DNA of 64,000 nucleotides from Pycnopodia helianthoides (taxonomy: Eukaryota > Echinodermata > Asteroidea > Forcipulatida > Asteriidae), in the NCBI GenBank assembly GCA_032158295.1, contig CM063252.1:15089885-15153884 (forward strand), given 5' to 3'. Positions within the stretch are counted from its first letter, which is position 1, and the number at the start of each line of letters is the position of its first letter. Of this stretch, positions 1 to 13,200 are shown piece after piece. A model generated the notes under the pieces. It had not been told where the DNA came from. It was given only the letters and a program-made list of their open reading frames with translations, and ran no database searches. The translations under genes and the position numbers were made by a program.

Positions 1-1540
1 GTGGGCTGTGCATTACAGACCATAATCACCACTGCATGTCAGATCATGCTCCCTGCACCCCATCCCATACATCAAAAGGTTACAGACGAGTTTTTTTATT
101 CCAGCCTCAGTCGGTTGGGTTGCATTGTTTTTGAATTGGGAGAACAAACTAAAATGGGTTCGGTCATAACAAATGCGGTTGAGCCACGCCCCTTTCGGCT
201 GAGCTTACCCAGCCAAAGGTTCATCACTGCAGTCTCCTTTTTTTCGCTCTCACTTCACTTATTTTCTTAAAATATATACATACTTAATCTATGCCCCCCC
301 CCCCCAGGTGTTGGGCTCGATTCTCCACAAAGCACTCAGATTCATCTTCAGATCCGGTGTCAGTGATCTGTGTTGTTGGGACATCACACTTTGCTTATTA
401 ATTAAGCTTGATACACATCTTAGGATCCATCTAGGCTCTTTGTGTAAAACACGAGCCGGAAGCATTTCCCGATCCATTGCGATACTCCACTTTATGATTT
501 TACTCAACACCCAAGTGTTTGGACTCTTATAATGAGATCGGTATGCCCGACTGCGTGCGGAGTGAGTGGTCTGGGGTACAGTGCCAAAATCCGTTCAAAC
601 AATCCTCGACGCCGCGTTATAAAGCACGCGGACAACATGTTGTAAATTGTCCAAGACCAAGTATCTGCACTTTGTGTGACCCAACATAGACATGAAATGA
701 TAAACCTATGGAAATTTAAGCTCAATATTCATCGGAATTCACTAGAAAAAAAAAAAAAAAATGAAAACCCTTCATATGATTTCAAACATTTGGTTCGGGA
801 CTCGCCTAACCCAAAAATAAAATTGTTTTATTAATTTCATGAAAAAACTCAGGCGTGGGGGGGGGGGGGCCAATCGCATTTCAAGCAAAATTATTTGCAC
901 TGAGTTTTCCCAATTTTCAATGGCCCTGCTGAGAGACCAAACACAAGTAGTCAGCGGCCCCGATGAAAAGTCACAATTGAGAAAATGCCACTGAAAAATG
1001 TGACCCGATCGGTCGAATTGAGGTATCTATCGACCCCCTTAATAAAATTGAGTTGTGCATACCGCGTTCACAAGTAACTCACTGGCTTTCCAGCAATACC
1101 ATTATTATTAACGTAGCTTATTCCAGTCCGAAGTTATCGGGAAATGAAGAAAGTCTACAAGACAAGGCCACTTCCATTTTTTTACAACGTGTTTGTTTAG
1201 ATACTCGTTTTTAATTAACTTTGAAGAGAATTAATTGTGTACAAACATGCTCAAGAAAACGTACTCTTTGTGGATTTATTCATCTTTTCAATTAAAGGTA
1301 AGACCACGACAAGAAAGATCAAGTTTTATTTAACCTAATACCACCGAAATAGCGGAATTGTTTTTTGTAGTGTTTTTCATGATTTTCGAATGTGACCAAC
1401 TTTGGTATGGCGAATTACACGCAATACGTCCTGTCTGACACATTCCTCATTTCGACCGATCGGGTCACAAATGTCCTTTTAGCTTTTTATTTTTGTTCCT
1501 ACAAAGTACCCATATTGCAAGTTTCTGTCCTGTTTCCAAG

Positions 1541-2113
1541 CACACAATCAAATATCTAAGTATACAGAAATTATATTTCTGCCTCTGTACATAATATATT
1601 CCTTAATTATATTTTGTCACAGGAAAAAAAAGGTCAATTTTATCAAATCTGATTAAAATGACTTCAACTCATTTCCAAATAAATATAATAAATATAATGA
1701 CTATTGATTTGTTTTATATAAATTGTTTACACCAAGTTCAAGGAGCTGCATTTTCATAAATTTCACTCTCTCCTCCTTTAAATTTTTTTATCTAATAACC
1801 AGAAATGAAACTTTTTTGGGGGTGAGCACACAATCAAATATCTAAGTATACAGAAATTATATTTCTGCCTCTGTACATAATATATTCCTTAATTATATTT
1901 TGTCACAGGAAAAAAAAGGTCAATTTTATCAAATCTGATTAAAATGACTTCAACTCATTTCCAAATAAATATAATAAATATAATGACTATTGATTTGTTT
2001 TATATAAATTGTTTACACCAAGTTCAAGGAGCTGCATTTTCATAAATTTCACTCTCTCCTCCTTTAAATTTTTTTTATCTAATAACCAGAAATGAAACTT
2101 TTTTGGGGGTGAG
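1541..2113. repeat. Tandem duplication, 286-bp unit, two copies
   Basis: 1541-1826 is repeated at 1827-2113 with only a one-base difference in a T run. The near identity means a recent duplication or an assembly effect. Confidence 0.95.
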
Positions 2114-3917
2114 CAAAATCAGAAAAAAGAATACGGAAAGCGTTATTTATTACTATTTTTTTTGTCTTAACAAGAGAAACAAAATAGCATGATACTATTT
2201 ATGCAAACATGAAAGACAACTGAGTAAAATCATTCTCTGAAATTTGTTATAAAGTATTATTTTCAAACATGAAAATATGACCTTTGATGACCTCCATGGA
2301 GGCAGTGGTCAACATGACAAAAATCCCTACTGAAATTAGTTCTTTCTAAGATCAGTAGCACCTACGACCCAAGAGAACCAAATCCTACCCACTGAAACAC
2401 TTTGGTTCCTGGATGGAACCAACTGATATCAAATCGAACAAAGTCACCCCCACAAGAAATCAATCTTGAGTCCTCATCTAAACATAATTGTGATTAGTAA
2501 TTAATGATTAAGTCGATAATTAACTGGAACGGAACCAGTCTCACTTCACTAGCCGATAAGAACCACAATTTAAATAGTGTTTTTCTGTGCTAACATTGGA
2601 ACCGGAACTATTTAAAAATATGTTGCACTGAACCCCCATCAACAAATTCATCTCTGGAACAAAATGGACATCCACTGGAACCGAATAGTACTACTAAGAA
2701 CAAGTTGATATCAACAGCTGGAATGTTAATCAGGAGTATGTTTTTTTTTAATCCACATACCTTCCCCGTACATCGGGATATAATTTTCAGGTAACTTTGC
2801 AGTCACTTGTGGGTGGGCGCTCATCAACTCCAACAGGCACTTACAGCCAGGCACCGTGTGTGTGTGTGCACTGGATGGATTGAGTTCCTGGCTGGTCCAT
2901 GGTCACGAAGGGTGCACAAACTTGCTCAAACACTTAAACAGAACAGTAGAATAGAACAGAATCAACGTCTCAAGTTTTGGAACGTGCACAAGATAGATAC
3001 AAAATCTAGTCAATGGTGGCCCGACGTTTCAACCCTTGCAGAGTCTTTCTCTTACAGCCTTTTGAGAAAGACTCTCCTAGGGTCCAGACGTCAGGCCACT
3101 AACTAGATTTTGTATTTATACTGTAAGTCCCTTCGGTTGGTGAGAAGTTTGCAACAGTTAATCCTATTTTTTTTCACAAGATAAATAAATAGATAGATAG
3201 TTAGATAGATAAAAGGGTTCATTCACAATAGTCATCACAGCATAAAAAAACTTAATTGCAACAATAATACACCTTGAAAAAAACATAAAACTGCATCATT
3301 AAAATGGACATCAAGATATAAAAATCAATCCAGTAAAAGGAGGTTAAAGGCCAACACACGCAAGTGTGTAGTGACCACCAATCATGGACCCTCCTTTGTT
3401 CAACTCTTTGTCCTGACAAACGTGGACCCCCATTGTTTTCCTTTGTGATAGCAAACGTGGACCTATTGTCCCTTTTGTTGTAAGTTCCTCGGTTTGAACG
3501 TCACTACAAACTCACACCTACCTAGAAAATGCCCAAACCAGCACACACAACAAATGGTACTAAAAAACACACAGCTCACTCTGTGGACATTCCTTTGTTC
3601 TGTACACTTGCGTAAAATCATAATCCTCAACACTGTAAAAATCACTGTGTGGACGTGTTTAAGTCCACATAGTGTTTCAAGTCCCTACATTATGTGGACC
3701 TCTTTTGTTCTCAAGTCCACACTTCGTATGTAGCGTTAAAACACACCCACGAGCACCAACCCACCTACCCTCTCCCCCTCACAGACCACTAGACACACCT
3801 AGCAACACTCACACAACCAACACATCCAAACACAAAAACAAACAAGAGTTTAACCCACCACTCCAGGGCTGGCCCTTACTTAAGTTTACGTTTCAAGTGA
3901 TAAAACACCTGGCACAA

Positions 3918-4035
3918 AGATATTGACAAAATAGGGAGACTGCCGACATAGGGCTAGACAGCTCAGTTGGTAGAGCACCGGCACATTAATCTTGAGGTCG
4001 TTGGTTAAAATCCCGCTCTCGTCAATTATTCTTTG
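3918..4035 (+). repeat. tRNA-like SINE-1 copy
   Basis: GGGCTAGACAGCTCAGTTGG starts a tRNA-like head with A box and a B box (GGTTAAAATCC). The flank (ATATTGACAAAATAGGGAGA) is shared with the other copies in this window, so it is a dispersed element rather than a tRNA gene. Confidence 0.75.
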
Positions 4036-4099
4036 TTCCACCGCAAGTTAAGTTTAAGTGTATACTTTTTATGAATAACGAAAAAGCTGCGGCACTCAC

Positions 4100-4275
4100 C
4101 TTGTAAATTCCGAAACAGCACATTACACAGACGGCAAGATTTCTTCGTCGCTATCATCCCGATACTCTAAGGGACTTTGTCTGTTGTCTTTTAATAAATC
4201 TTCATCCTCGTCGTCGCTGAAAAGAGTTCTGGAGTTGCTCCCTAGAAGTGATTCCTCTACATCTCCATTGGACAG
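4100..4275 (-). CDS. IGF2R: IGF2R exon 45: tail end with acidic dileucines, stop codon, start of 3' UTR
   Basis: Residues 2364-2413, stop TAA at 4123-4125. It carries EESLL, DEDLL and the terminal [10 protein letters not shown]. The last aligns with human DSDEDLLHI, the GGA-binding D-x-x-L-L with its casein-kinase-2-type Ser; here Ile-Leu replaces Leu-Leu. Acceptor TCCCAG|CTG. A donor-like AAG|GTGAGT follows 23 bases after the stop, so the 3' UTR may continue in another exon further left. Confidence 0.94.
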
Positions 4276-7200
4276 CTGGGATTAATAACAAGGTGAAACA
4301 TCAATTGGACGTTAGAGATTAATTACTCAACAATTTTCAGCTCAGCCCCCAAAAATGAGCAGGATACCAGTACTTGAGGATAGTACTTGAGACATGGCCT
4401 TTTGACTGGTAACCTTTATATTCTGGTCAGCATAATTTTATAGTGCTGTTTAGCTAGTTTTAGTGCTCTATGAAGTTGGGCCAAGATTTTTAACTATGGC
4501 CGTACCCGAATTGGCGGCTACAGCTACGGCTAGGAATGTTGCTAAGAGGACATGCCATACTTCAATGACGTGGAAATGCTAGCCACAGCCGTAGCTGTAG
4601 CCACCAATTCGGACTCAACCAATGAGTCCCTGATGGTTGCCAAGGCTTGTACATTGTCTTAAGTTTTAAAGTTTAAAAATATTTCCACACCCACCAAAAA
4701 GGAACTTACTTGCGAGTAGGAGTAATTAGGTACTTTGGAATAAGCTCCTGGGAAGAACCCTCTTAGTTTATAGAAGGCAGCAGACCTGAAGATGACAACA
4801 ACAAAACAATAATCATTAACCTGCTTCTGTTTGGTGCCGTTAGGAGTTTATATAAATCATCGACCAATTCAATGAGAGACGTTGAAATGCTAGGTGGCAG
4901 CAGACTCACCAGGTAAAATGTCCGGCGTTTACGTAGTTCTGAGCGTGCACACATTTTGGTGGGTGTGGGCGGCGTGTGCCTATAGCGCTCGCCTCTGTTT
5001 CGATTTGCTTACTGGGGCCATTTGCGAGTGGAGTTGTGCGTTGGTTCTCTCCTACGCCACAAGGGTTTTTATCTCTGGACCTTCCAGTTTTCCTCCCTCC
5101 AAAAAAAATCAGACACTTTCTATCTCTTGCTGTGCTCCGTGGTCATATGGGTCGATGTGGCTGGCTGCCAAAGGCACCCTTGAATGCCTGCGGCTCAGAA
5201 GCGTTATAGCTGCTCTCTTCCCAATTCGGCTTTGCAGCTGCGACTAAAGATTACTAGCCTCCCAAAGTACTATATTATTATAAAATCAGACACGCTTTAG
5301 CCGCGTCCTTTGCAATTTGGCTTCGCAGCTGCGACAAAAGATCACTAGCCTCCCAAATTACTATATATTATTATTAAATCAGACACGCTATATAGCCGCG
5401 TCCTTCGCAGTTCGGCTTCGCAGCTGCGACTGAAGATGACTGGCCTCCTAAATTATGATATTACTATTAAATCTGCTGAACAACTGGTTCGTTTCGTCAA
5501 CCGAGCTTACCTTCTTTCTGACTTGTGGAATATAATGATGAGAATACAGAGCACCACGATGCCTAGGAGAATCCCAACAACGACAGGCACCTTGGAGGTC
5601 TTTGTAGTGCCTCCCGTAGTGCCTCCTTTATTATCCCCGTTCTTTCCCCCGTTTGGGGGTTCTGCCGGTACCCTGTAGGTCAGAGGAACATAGAACTCAT
5701 TGTGTCAAGCAAGAACTAGCCTTTTGTCAAGGCCATTGTGGCTTGGACAGCTTTGTAAAGAGTGGAGCGACTGGAACGAGAGACCACGCATGCGAGCCGA
5801 GTGGCGAAGCCACGAGGGCCTTTTCCAACTTGCTTGCGGTTTTTGTAATGAATTATTCATGAAGTATGAAACGTGCGTTATGCACTTCTGATTGGTTTGG
5901 ACTTTTGCTACCGTTTCGGGTAGCAAAAGTCGAGATTATAAAGAAACACATAAGAAACCGCAAACAAGTTGGAAATGGCCCTCGTGCGTGGTCTCCCATT
6001 TCAGTCGCTTGACATCGCAGCTCCAAGACACGAAGGCCTTGACAAAAGGCTAGGCAAGAACAAGCACTAGTCCCAAAGATGGAGTCCAAAATTTTTTAAG
6101 TTTACCAAAAACGGATGAAAGGGTTATCTGCAAAGTGCAGGTTGTGTCCCTCTAGTAGTGAAAATGCATTACAAGGGCGTTCCGTCAAAAACGTTTTAGT
6201 AAATGAGTTCAATTGGCTTGGATCGAGGGGACTTCTTGCTATTAACTGCACTGCCGTGGAGTGAGTTCTACTTTGGTCTCAACATTTCGACCAGCTTGCT
6301 CTAGTCATCGTCAGGAGACTGAAGAGATTGTGAGACATGTTCAAGTCTTTTTATAAGGATTCAGAGGTTCTTACCCTTTGCTACACATTGAAGACGTCTC
6401 CCACATGAAGTGATACTGGCAATTACTGGACTCAAAATAGAACCTTGGGGCACCCTTCAAAGATACAAAAAAGAAAGGTTTTAAAGTACCCAACAACACC
6501 ATATGTCAGTAAGTCCCCATTTTACCAAGCTCAATGATGCCGAACTAGACTAGTATGAGGTATAGTAAAACAAATATAACATGTTTTTTTTTTGGACAGT
6601 CTAAATAAGCTCCCCTCGGTATCGAAGGTTGACAAACTAGTGCCCTCGGGTTTGTCAACCTGCGATACCGAAGGGGAGCTAATATCGACAGTCCACTCTC
6701 AAACTATGTTATGTTTGTATAATATTCAATATGGTAACGTTCACGAGCTTCCGGGGCTTTCTACAACTAGTGACTCTTGGCAACATTTTCCAGTGAGTTG
6801 ACCCACCATTTGAAACCATTCGACTGCCAAGGTTGTGTACGGTGGCACAACTGTGCACAGAACTAACTGTGTACTGTGTACATGCATTCCCTCATGGTAT
6901 CATATTGCAGGCTGGCATAGTTTATCTATCATTCAAAACCACAGTGAATGGTATTGAATGGTCAGACAGCAAGAGGGTTTAAATGATAATAATATGAATA
7001 ATAATAAAAAACAATAATGGCTCTTATGTAATGCAATTCCAGAAATGATCATTGCGCTTAAAAACAAAAAGGATTTTGTAATGAAGTAACAACTGTTATA
7101 CATTTAAAGATATGCCCCAATGCCATGAGATCACATGATTACAAATCATACACTGTAATCATGTGATCCCAAGGGTCACTTCGTGAAGCTGAAAACATAT

Positions 7201-10200
7201 CCCAAATAATTGACAACATTGACAACGTCATTGAAATGTTCATTAATTATTCGACCCATTTGTTCTAGTGTTGTTTTTGTTTAACAGTTGCTACTCCATT
7301 ACGAATCCTTTTAGTTTTTATGCAAAACTTTTATGCAAAACAGTTATTTTCAACACTCACCAATTCAACATTTGGGTCACACTTGAAGATGATGGTGGTC
7401 TCCACATCCTGTGTGTTTTCCTTCCCACACGAGTCTGGGTTCCGGATCACCATCTCTAAGATCTCGTCTGCAAACACAGACACAGGGACGAGATTGTATG
7501 AAAATGAAAAAAAAAATGAAAATTTGATAGAAATTTCATCTTGGGTGTGGAAGTGAATAATAATAATAATAATATATAGTCCCATTTAAAGGAAGATTAC
7601 AGAATTGGTTTTTGCTAACAAAACAGCTGCTGGCAGTGTAAGCACTTTATGTAATCCACCATATACATAAACTGACAAGCCTGTAGAAGTTTGAGATCGA
7701 TCGGCCATCTGGGTCACGAGAAAATAGTGAAAAACCGATTACACATTTGCATGAAATCATATAGATTCAACAAATGAATAAAACACTCACTGAGCGATAA
7801 ACTCCAATCGGAAAATTAGTTTATTCATTTCTCATTAAACATGGCATTTCAGACAGAAATATTTCAAGGGATGTTTTCTACTATTATCATCATTAGACCG
7901 TGTAAGTTTTATGTAAATCTGTGATCAAAAAGTATATTTTACAAGTTTTTTTCTTACCAATTCTGTAATGTTCCTTTAAGTGTTTATTTGTGACCAAACA
8001 ATTCATTGTACCAGACATTATTCAAAATCTAACTCGCAAATGGCTTATTATTGAGGGTGGGGGGTGGTTCTGATTAAGATAAAATTATAATACCTTGCAT
8101 GAAGAACGTCTTTTGGGAGCTCTCCCCGATGTTCCTGAAGAAGGACCCGTCCTTCTTGCTCTGGCAGACCGCTGCCGAGTTGCACACTCCCTCCGTATCG
8201 CCTTCCCTGGAAGCCCCGCCCGAGTCCAGATTGATGTAGTACAAGTAGACAGATTTCTGGCCGTTCATTTCATCGCGCTCATCCCCCTCAGCTTCCCAAT
8301 TCCTGGCAAAAAAAAAAAAAAAGGAGGAAAGAAGTTGGTAGGATTTGAAACTTTGCATGGTGGCAATACGATATGGGAAAAAAAAAGGTTTGCGGTGACA
8401 ACCATGTAATACTTGTCTCTTATTGAGTTGGGGTGGTTCTGAAAAGAACCGTTGGTTATAACTCGACGTTTCGATCAGTATGCTCTGATCGTCTTCTGGA
8501 GAAAGAAGTTAACGGCTGACCCTGGATGCCAGACCGAGTTGACAGATGTGCATCCCTCCAGCCCTACTTAAACCTCAGCATCATCAGCAGTCCAGCGTTC
8601 TCCTGAAGACGAGCAGAGTATACTGTTCCACCACACCGGTTCTTCTCAGAGCCAACACTTCTCCCAACAGAGTTTTATACATTGTTGTTCCCGCAAGTTT
8701 ACTACTAAATTTTTTTTGTTATGATCCACGACGTGCAAAGCTTCAAACAAAACACACAATACTTTTTTTTTTAATAATAAATTGAATCCTACCTTTTCTT
8801 GACAAGAGGTGAAAGGTCAAAAGTGTTTCCTGTCTCTGGGTCCGTGACTTTATTGTCTTTCAGTTTCACCTCAACCCTGCATATACAAATATCAGTTATG
8901 ATAATATTTCATCATATATGAAAAAAACAAAAGAATTTGGATAAAAGTTGGCTAAGTAGAATGTTTGTCACACAAAGTGTCATACAATTATTTACATATT
9001 TTCCAAGAAAGTTGTTCATATAACATGCAGTTAATACAGCTACGCAGTGCACAGACATTTCTGTGCACAGACATTTCTGTGCACAATTGCGCCACCATAC
9101 AAAGCCATGCAGGCGACGTTTTTTTTGAATGGTTGAATTACTTGATGAATTTTTTTTCACAAAGAGCCTGAGAGGTAATGTTGTGCTGTATTTGACCATT
9201 TTGACAATGCTGGCTTTGTGATCTGCAAATTAAGAAAGATAACGTATAAACACAACACTTTTGGCCAGTTCGCTACAGGATTAAAAATCCTTTTCCTGTC
9301 ACTTATACCGGATTATTTTCAGTCAAAAAAGCTTCCTTTCTTTTCTAGCCGTTAATAATTAGTTTTGTCAATGAAACTCAGTTTTGGACACCCATATAAA
9401 GGCGTTTTCTCATTGGAGATTTGAATGGTTCATATTTTTTCTTTTGTCATTTTTTTTGAACTACAATCAGACCATTGGAAAGCCATTATGTAACGGCCGA
9501 TCATCGACCCATGCCCGCTGGAACAGACGGCATCCCAGAGAGAAATGAAAGGCCTCATGACAGTATAATCAGCCTTTACAAAACCTTGGCTGATATATTT
9601 GAAAGAAACAGGTCCTTGATAAAAGCATCCGTCACAAATCCATCCAAAAAGTTAATCCGTTCATTGGTCACAGAGCCTTTTGCCCAGGGGCCAACAAACC
9701 ACGACCACCATGGACTCCGTGAAACAGTTGCCCGTGTACGCGCGATCCGCTACAGCGCCTCACCGCACGTGGCCTATATGGTTTTTGAGGCGTTGCATGG
9801 TGAGGCATCAATGTATATTCGGTTTGCGGTAACACCATGTGTATAATTATCTTCTTTGCTGTGTAGATTTGTGTTCTTTAGAGAACTTGTCTTGCTATTT
9901 ATTCTGGGGGAGACTTCTCAGTTCTGAAAAGAACTGTCCTTCTTATTAACCACTACCTGGGCGGGAGGTAGGAAATCGGCCTGGACTACTACTTTAGCTT
10001 TGTGGATCGGGGTGACTTCTCGTAATTAACTGCACTGCCGCGAAGTGAGTTCTTTTTGGTCTCAACGTTTCGACTAGCTTGCTCTAGTCATCGTCAGGAC
10101 ACGTGGCCTGTTGACAGAACCTACGCTAACTCACACACAGAAACTCGAATGCCAGTTTATATATAAAGCCCACCGCTGTGTGCTGCATAAAAGTTTTTGG

Positions 10201-13200
10201 TCCTCCGAAGCCAACTAGTTAAACAAAAATAAACAAAATTGCTTCGTGATGAAAATATATACATATATTGATTACCTTTCTTCACTGCAGGCGACCTTTG
10301 ACTCCCAGACAAATGTGAATTTACAATCTGCCTGATTGGCTGTTGAAATACTGTTGGAAGGAGGAACAGAGAAACAGAGTCAAGTCTTTGAAGAGTCAGC
10401 ATTTGGAAATGCATCCAAACTGTTTTCAAAGTAAGCAACAAAAAATAAAAACAATAATAGTAATGGACCCTCCTAGTGCGCCATGTATGTTAGAAAGACA
10501 TTCCTGGCGCATAGAGAAAAAAAACTCCGCTGAGGACGGCACTTCAAGCCAAGACTGAACAAGTTTGTTTTCAAGTTAGTTTTGAAGCTGGGTAGTCAGG
10601 TTGGCGTAGTGGTATCTTGCCTTGCCTTCCACCTCTGGGGACCCTGGTTCAAATCACACCGGGGCTCTACGTGGATTGGGTTTTTCAGTCCCTGCCTGAT
10701 TGCGTGGGTTTCCCCTGGATTATTTCTCTGGGGTTTTCCTCCCACACCTAAAACTGAAACTTTCTTCATTGTTTTCTCTCCATGGGGGTTCTTGGCTAGT
10801 GTAGTGATTAAGTTCGCTTTCTGAGAGTCCAATAACATAAAGCCGCATGACAAAAAGAACCGAGTAGATTCGCAAGATCACATGACATACCTCTTCAGTT
10901 TAGGAACGCCAACTGTGTTGGCACACGTGAAAATTATCTCAGTCTCAGCATCTGCGTTGTTTCCCTTTCCACATATCCCAGCACTGCCTTCTCGGAATGT
11001 CATGTGAATGTTGGGCTTGCTCGAACTCCCTGATTAATTTAAACCAAAAAATAACATCCTCAAGAATGGCGTGTTGACAAACACAAATGCCCCGCCGACA
11101 TCGCTCTCATTCTTCTTGAGTTAATCGCTCGGACAACATTTCTCTTGTTTTTAGCCATAATGACCTTGGCATTTAACCTAGTCTAAAAACAATAGGCTTC
11201 TGGGGGATCCCAAGACCAATCCACACACTAAGTTTGGAGTTGATATGCCAAGTCCTTCCTGGACAACGTTTCTGTTGTTTTAGCCATAATGACCTTGACA
11301 TTTGACCTAGGGAGTCCAAAAACATTTGGTGCTGGATATGTGGCATGGTGTACCCCCCCCCCCCCCTCTTATTGTGTCTTCATTGTGTTCTGGGAATCTC
11401 AGGAACTCTTTAAAGAATTTTAGGGGGGGGTTACTTCTGTACAAGAGGAAAAGAGTGTGTTAATGTATGGGAACATTTGGGAGGGGGGACATCCTCTGCC
11501 ACATATTGGGCATGGTATAACCCATAAGTTTGAATAGCGCGAGACTGACAAAGTACATAGTAATACACTGGTACCCACCGTCAGCGCTCAGGAGCTGTGT
11601 GTACACCATCCCCAGTGTGTCCATGGAACCGTCTGGTCTGCGCCGACATATACTAGCTTCCTTAGGACAGTCCTTAGCTGGTACGCAGAGATTCATGAAG
11701 TATCTGACAAAAATTATCAAAGAGAAAGAAAAAAAAACTATTAAATGTATTCACTGGTTTACAAATACATTCTTCTATAGACCAGGTAACCTTTGTTTTA
11801 TACCAAAAAATGTACTTTTTACATTCCAGGGCCTTTCTGGCAGGCAAGATACTACACCGGTTCATAGGGAAAATTTGTTAACTAGTTGACTGCCGGTCAT
11901 AGATTCGTAGGGCGTTCCCATTTGCCAAGTGCAGTGCGTATGCGCACATACCAAATTGCATTGCCAAGTGTGGTGCGCATGCGCGCATACCACCTAGGTA
12001 CCACCTAGCTACTACCTAGGTAACATACAAATTCTAAAGATGTATGTCCTCACCACTGCCAGAAGCGTATCTGTTGCATGCTCAGTGATGCCAGAGTATC
12101 CACAGGGATGCATATTTGTGAATGTGTGCACTGCAGTGCAGGCAAACTTTTGGGACACAGTCACGTGATCGATATGCAAATTATCTCTCCAGTGCCTTAT
12201 GGTCTATTTGTTGAAACAGTTTTGCCAACAAAAGGAATGTTTACTCACTCGTTCTGGTCGTCGTCCTTAAATTGCCAACTCCCCGTTATCTGGGAGAGAG
12301 GCTGGAGGTCGTACGCCTTCTCCTCGTAGGCGATGTCGCAGGGCATGCTCATTGGCGGGCAGGCCAGCGGTGTCTCCCATTGGAAGGTATAGTGGCAGGC
12401 ATCGTCCGACTATTGACGAAAAAAAAAAAAAAAACACCCAAATAGTTCGACAATTGAAATTGAACTGGATCACGAATTCCATGAAGATAAAAACCATGAC
12501 ACAGTTTTTAATTTTTGTTATCAGGGGTGAGAGTTATTGCTGACAAAAATAGTCTGAAACTGGATTCCAGAGCCCAATTTCATAGAGCTGCGTAAGCACA
12601 AAAAGCAGGTTACCAGCCAAACCACCGTGTCACATGTACAATTTGTGACTGGTATCGTGCTCCTTTCTGCTTAGCAGACAATTGTTGAGCAATATTTTTC
12701 TGCTTAAGCAGCTCTATGAAATTGGGCCCAGATCTTAGAAAGGAACAATGGAAATAATGGCATTTCAACCTTTCGATAACCCTGAAGTTATAGAAGTTTA
12801 CAGACAGTTGGGTTTTCAGTTCAGATTGCGTGGGTTTTCCCATGGAATAACTCTCTGGTGTTTTCCTCCCACGTCTTAAACTGAAACTTCCTTCCTCGTC
12901 TTTTCTCCGTTGGGGTTCTTGGCTAGTACAGTGGTTAAGCTCGCTTCTCTAAAAATCCTTGGCTTTACAACCAGTTCTCTGGGGTTTTCCTCCCACACCT
13001 AAAACTGAAACTTCCTTTGGGGGATACTTGGCTAGTGTAGTGATTTAATTTGCTTCTCTGACAATCCTTGGCTTCACAACCAGAATTAATAAACAACTAC
13101 AAATAAAATAAATTAAAAAAACTTTGGAAACCACACTGTCGTGTGAATCATCCAGATTCACAGTCTATAAAAAATGCATTATGCAAAAGTTGAGAGGGAA

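Larger units (their letters stand above)
1..4099. other. Left flank without recognisable gene
   Basis: No conserved coding signal found on either strand. If the receptor 3' UTR extends beyond 4100 or is spliced again, it lies here, but I cannot place a polyadenylation site. It holds a 286-bp tandem duplication, a tRNA-like SINE at its right end and CACA-rich stretches (3700-3850). Confidence 0.5.

Noticed and set aside
4894..5247. 117-codon plus-strand frame beginning MSGVYVV
   Set aside because: Overlaps an intron of IGF2R and a tandem repeat, with no recognisable domain.
5681..7345. Apparent absence of the last strand of CIMR repeat 15
   Set aside because: Close reading found it as the 80-base exon 42 at 6375-6454.
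9475..9846. 123-codon plus-strand frame
   Set aside because: Runs into a dispersed repeat, has no recognisable domain and lies in an IGF2R intron.
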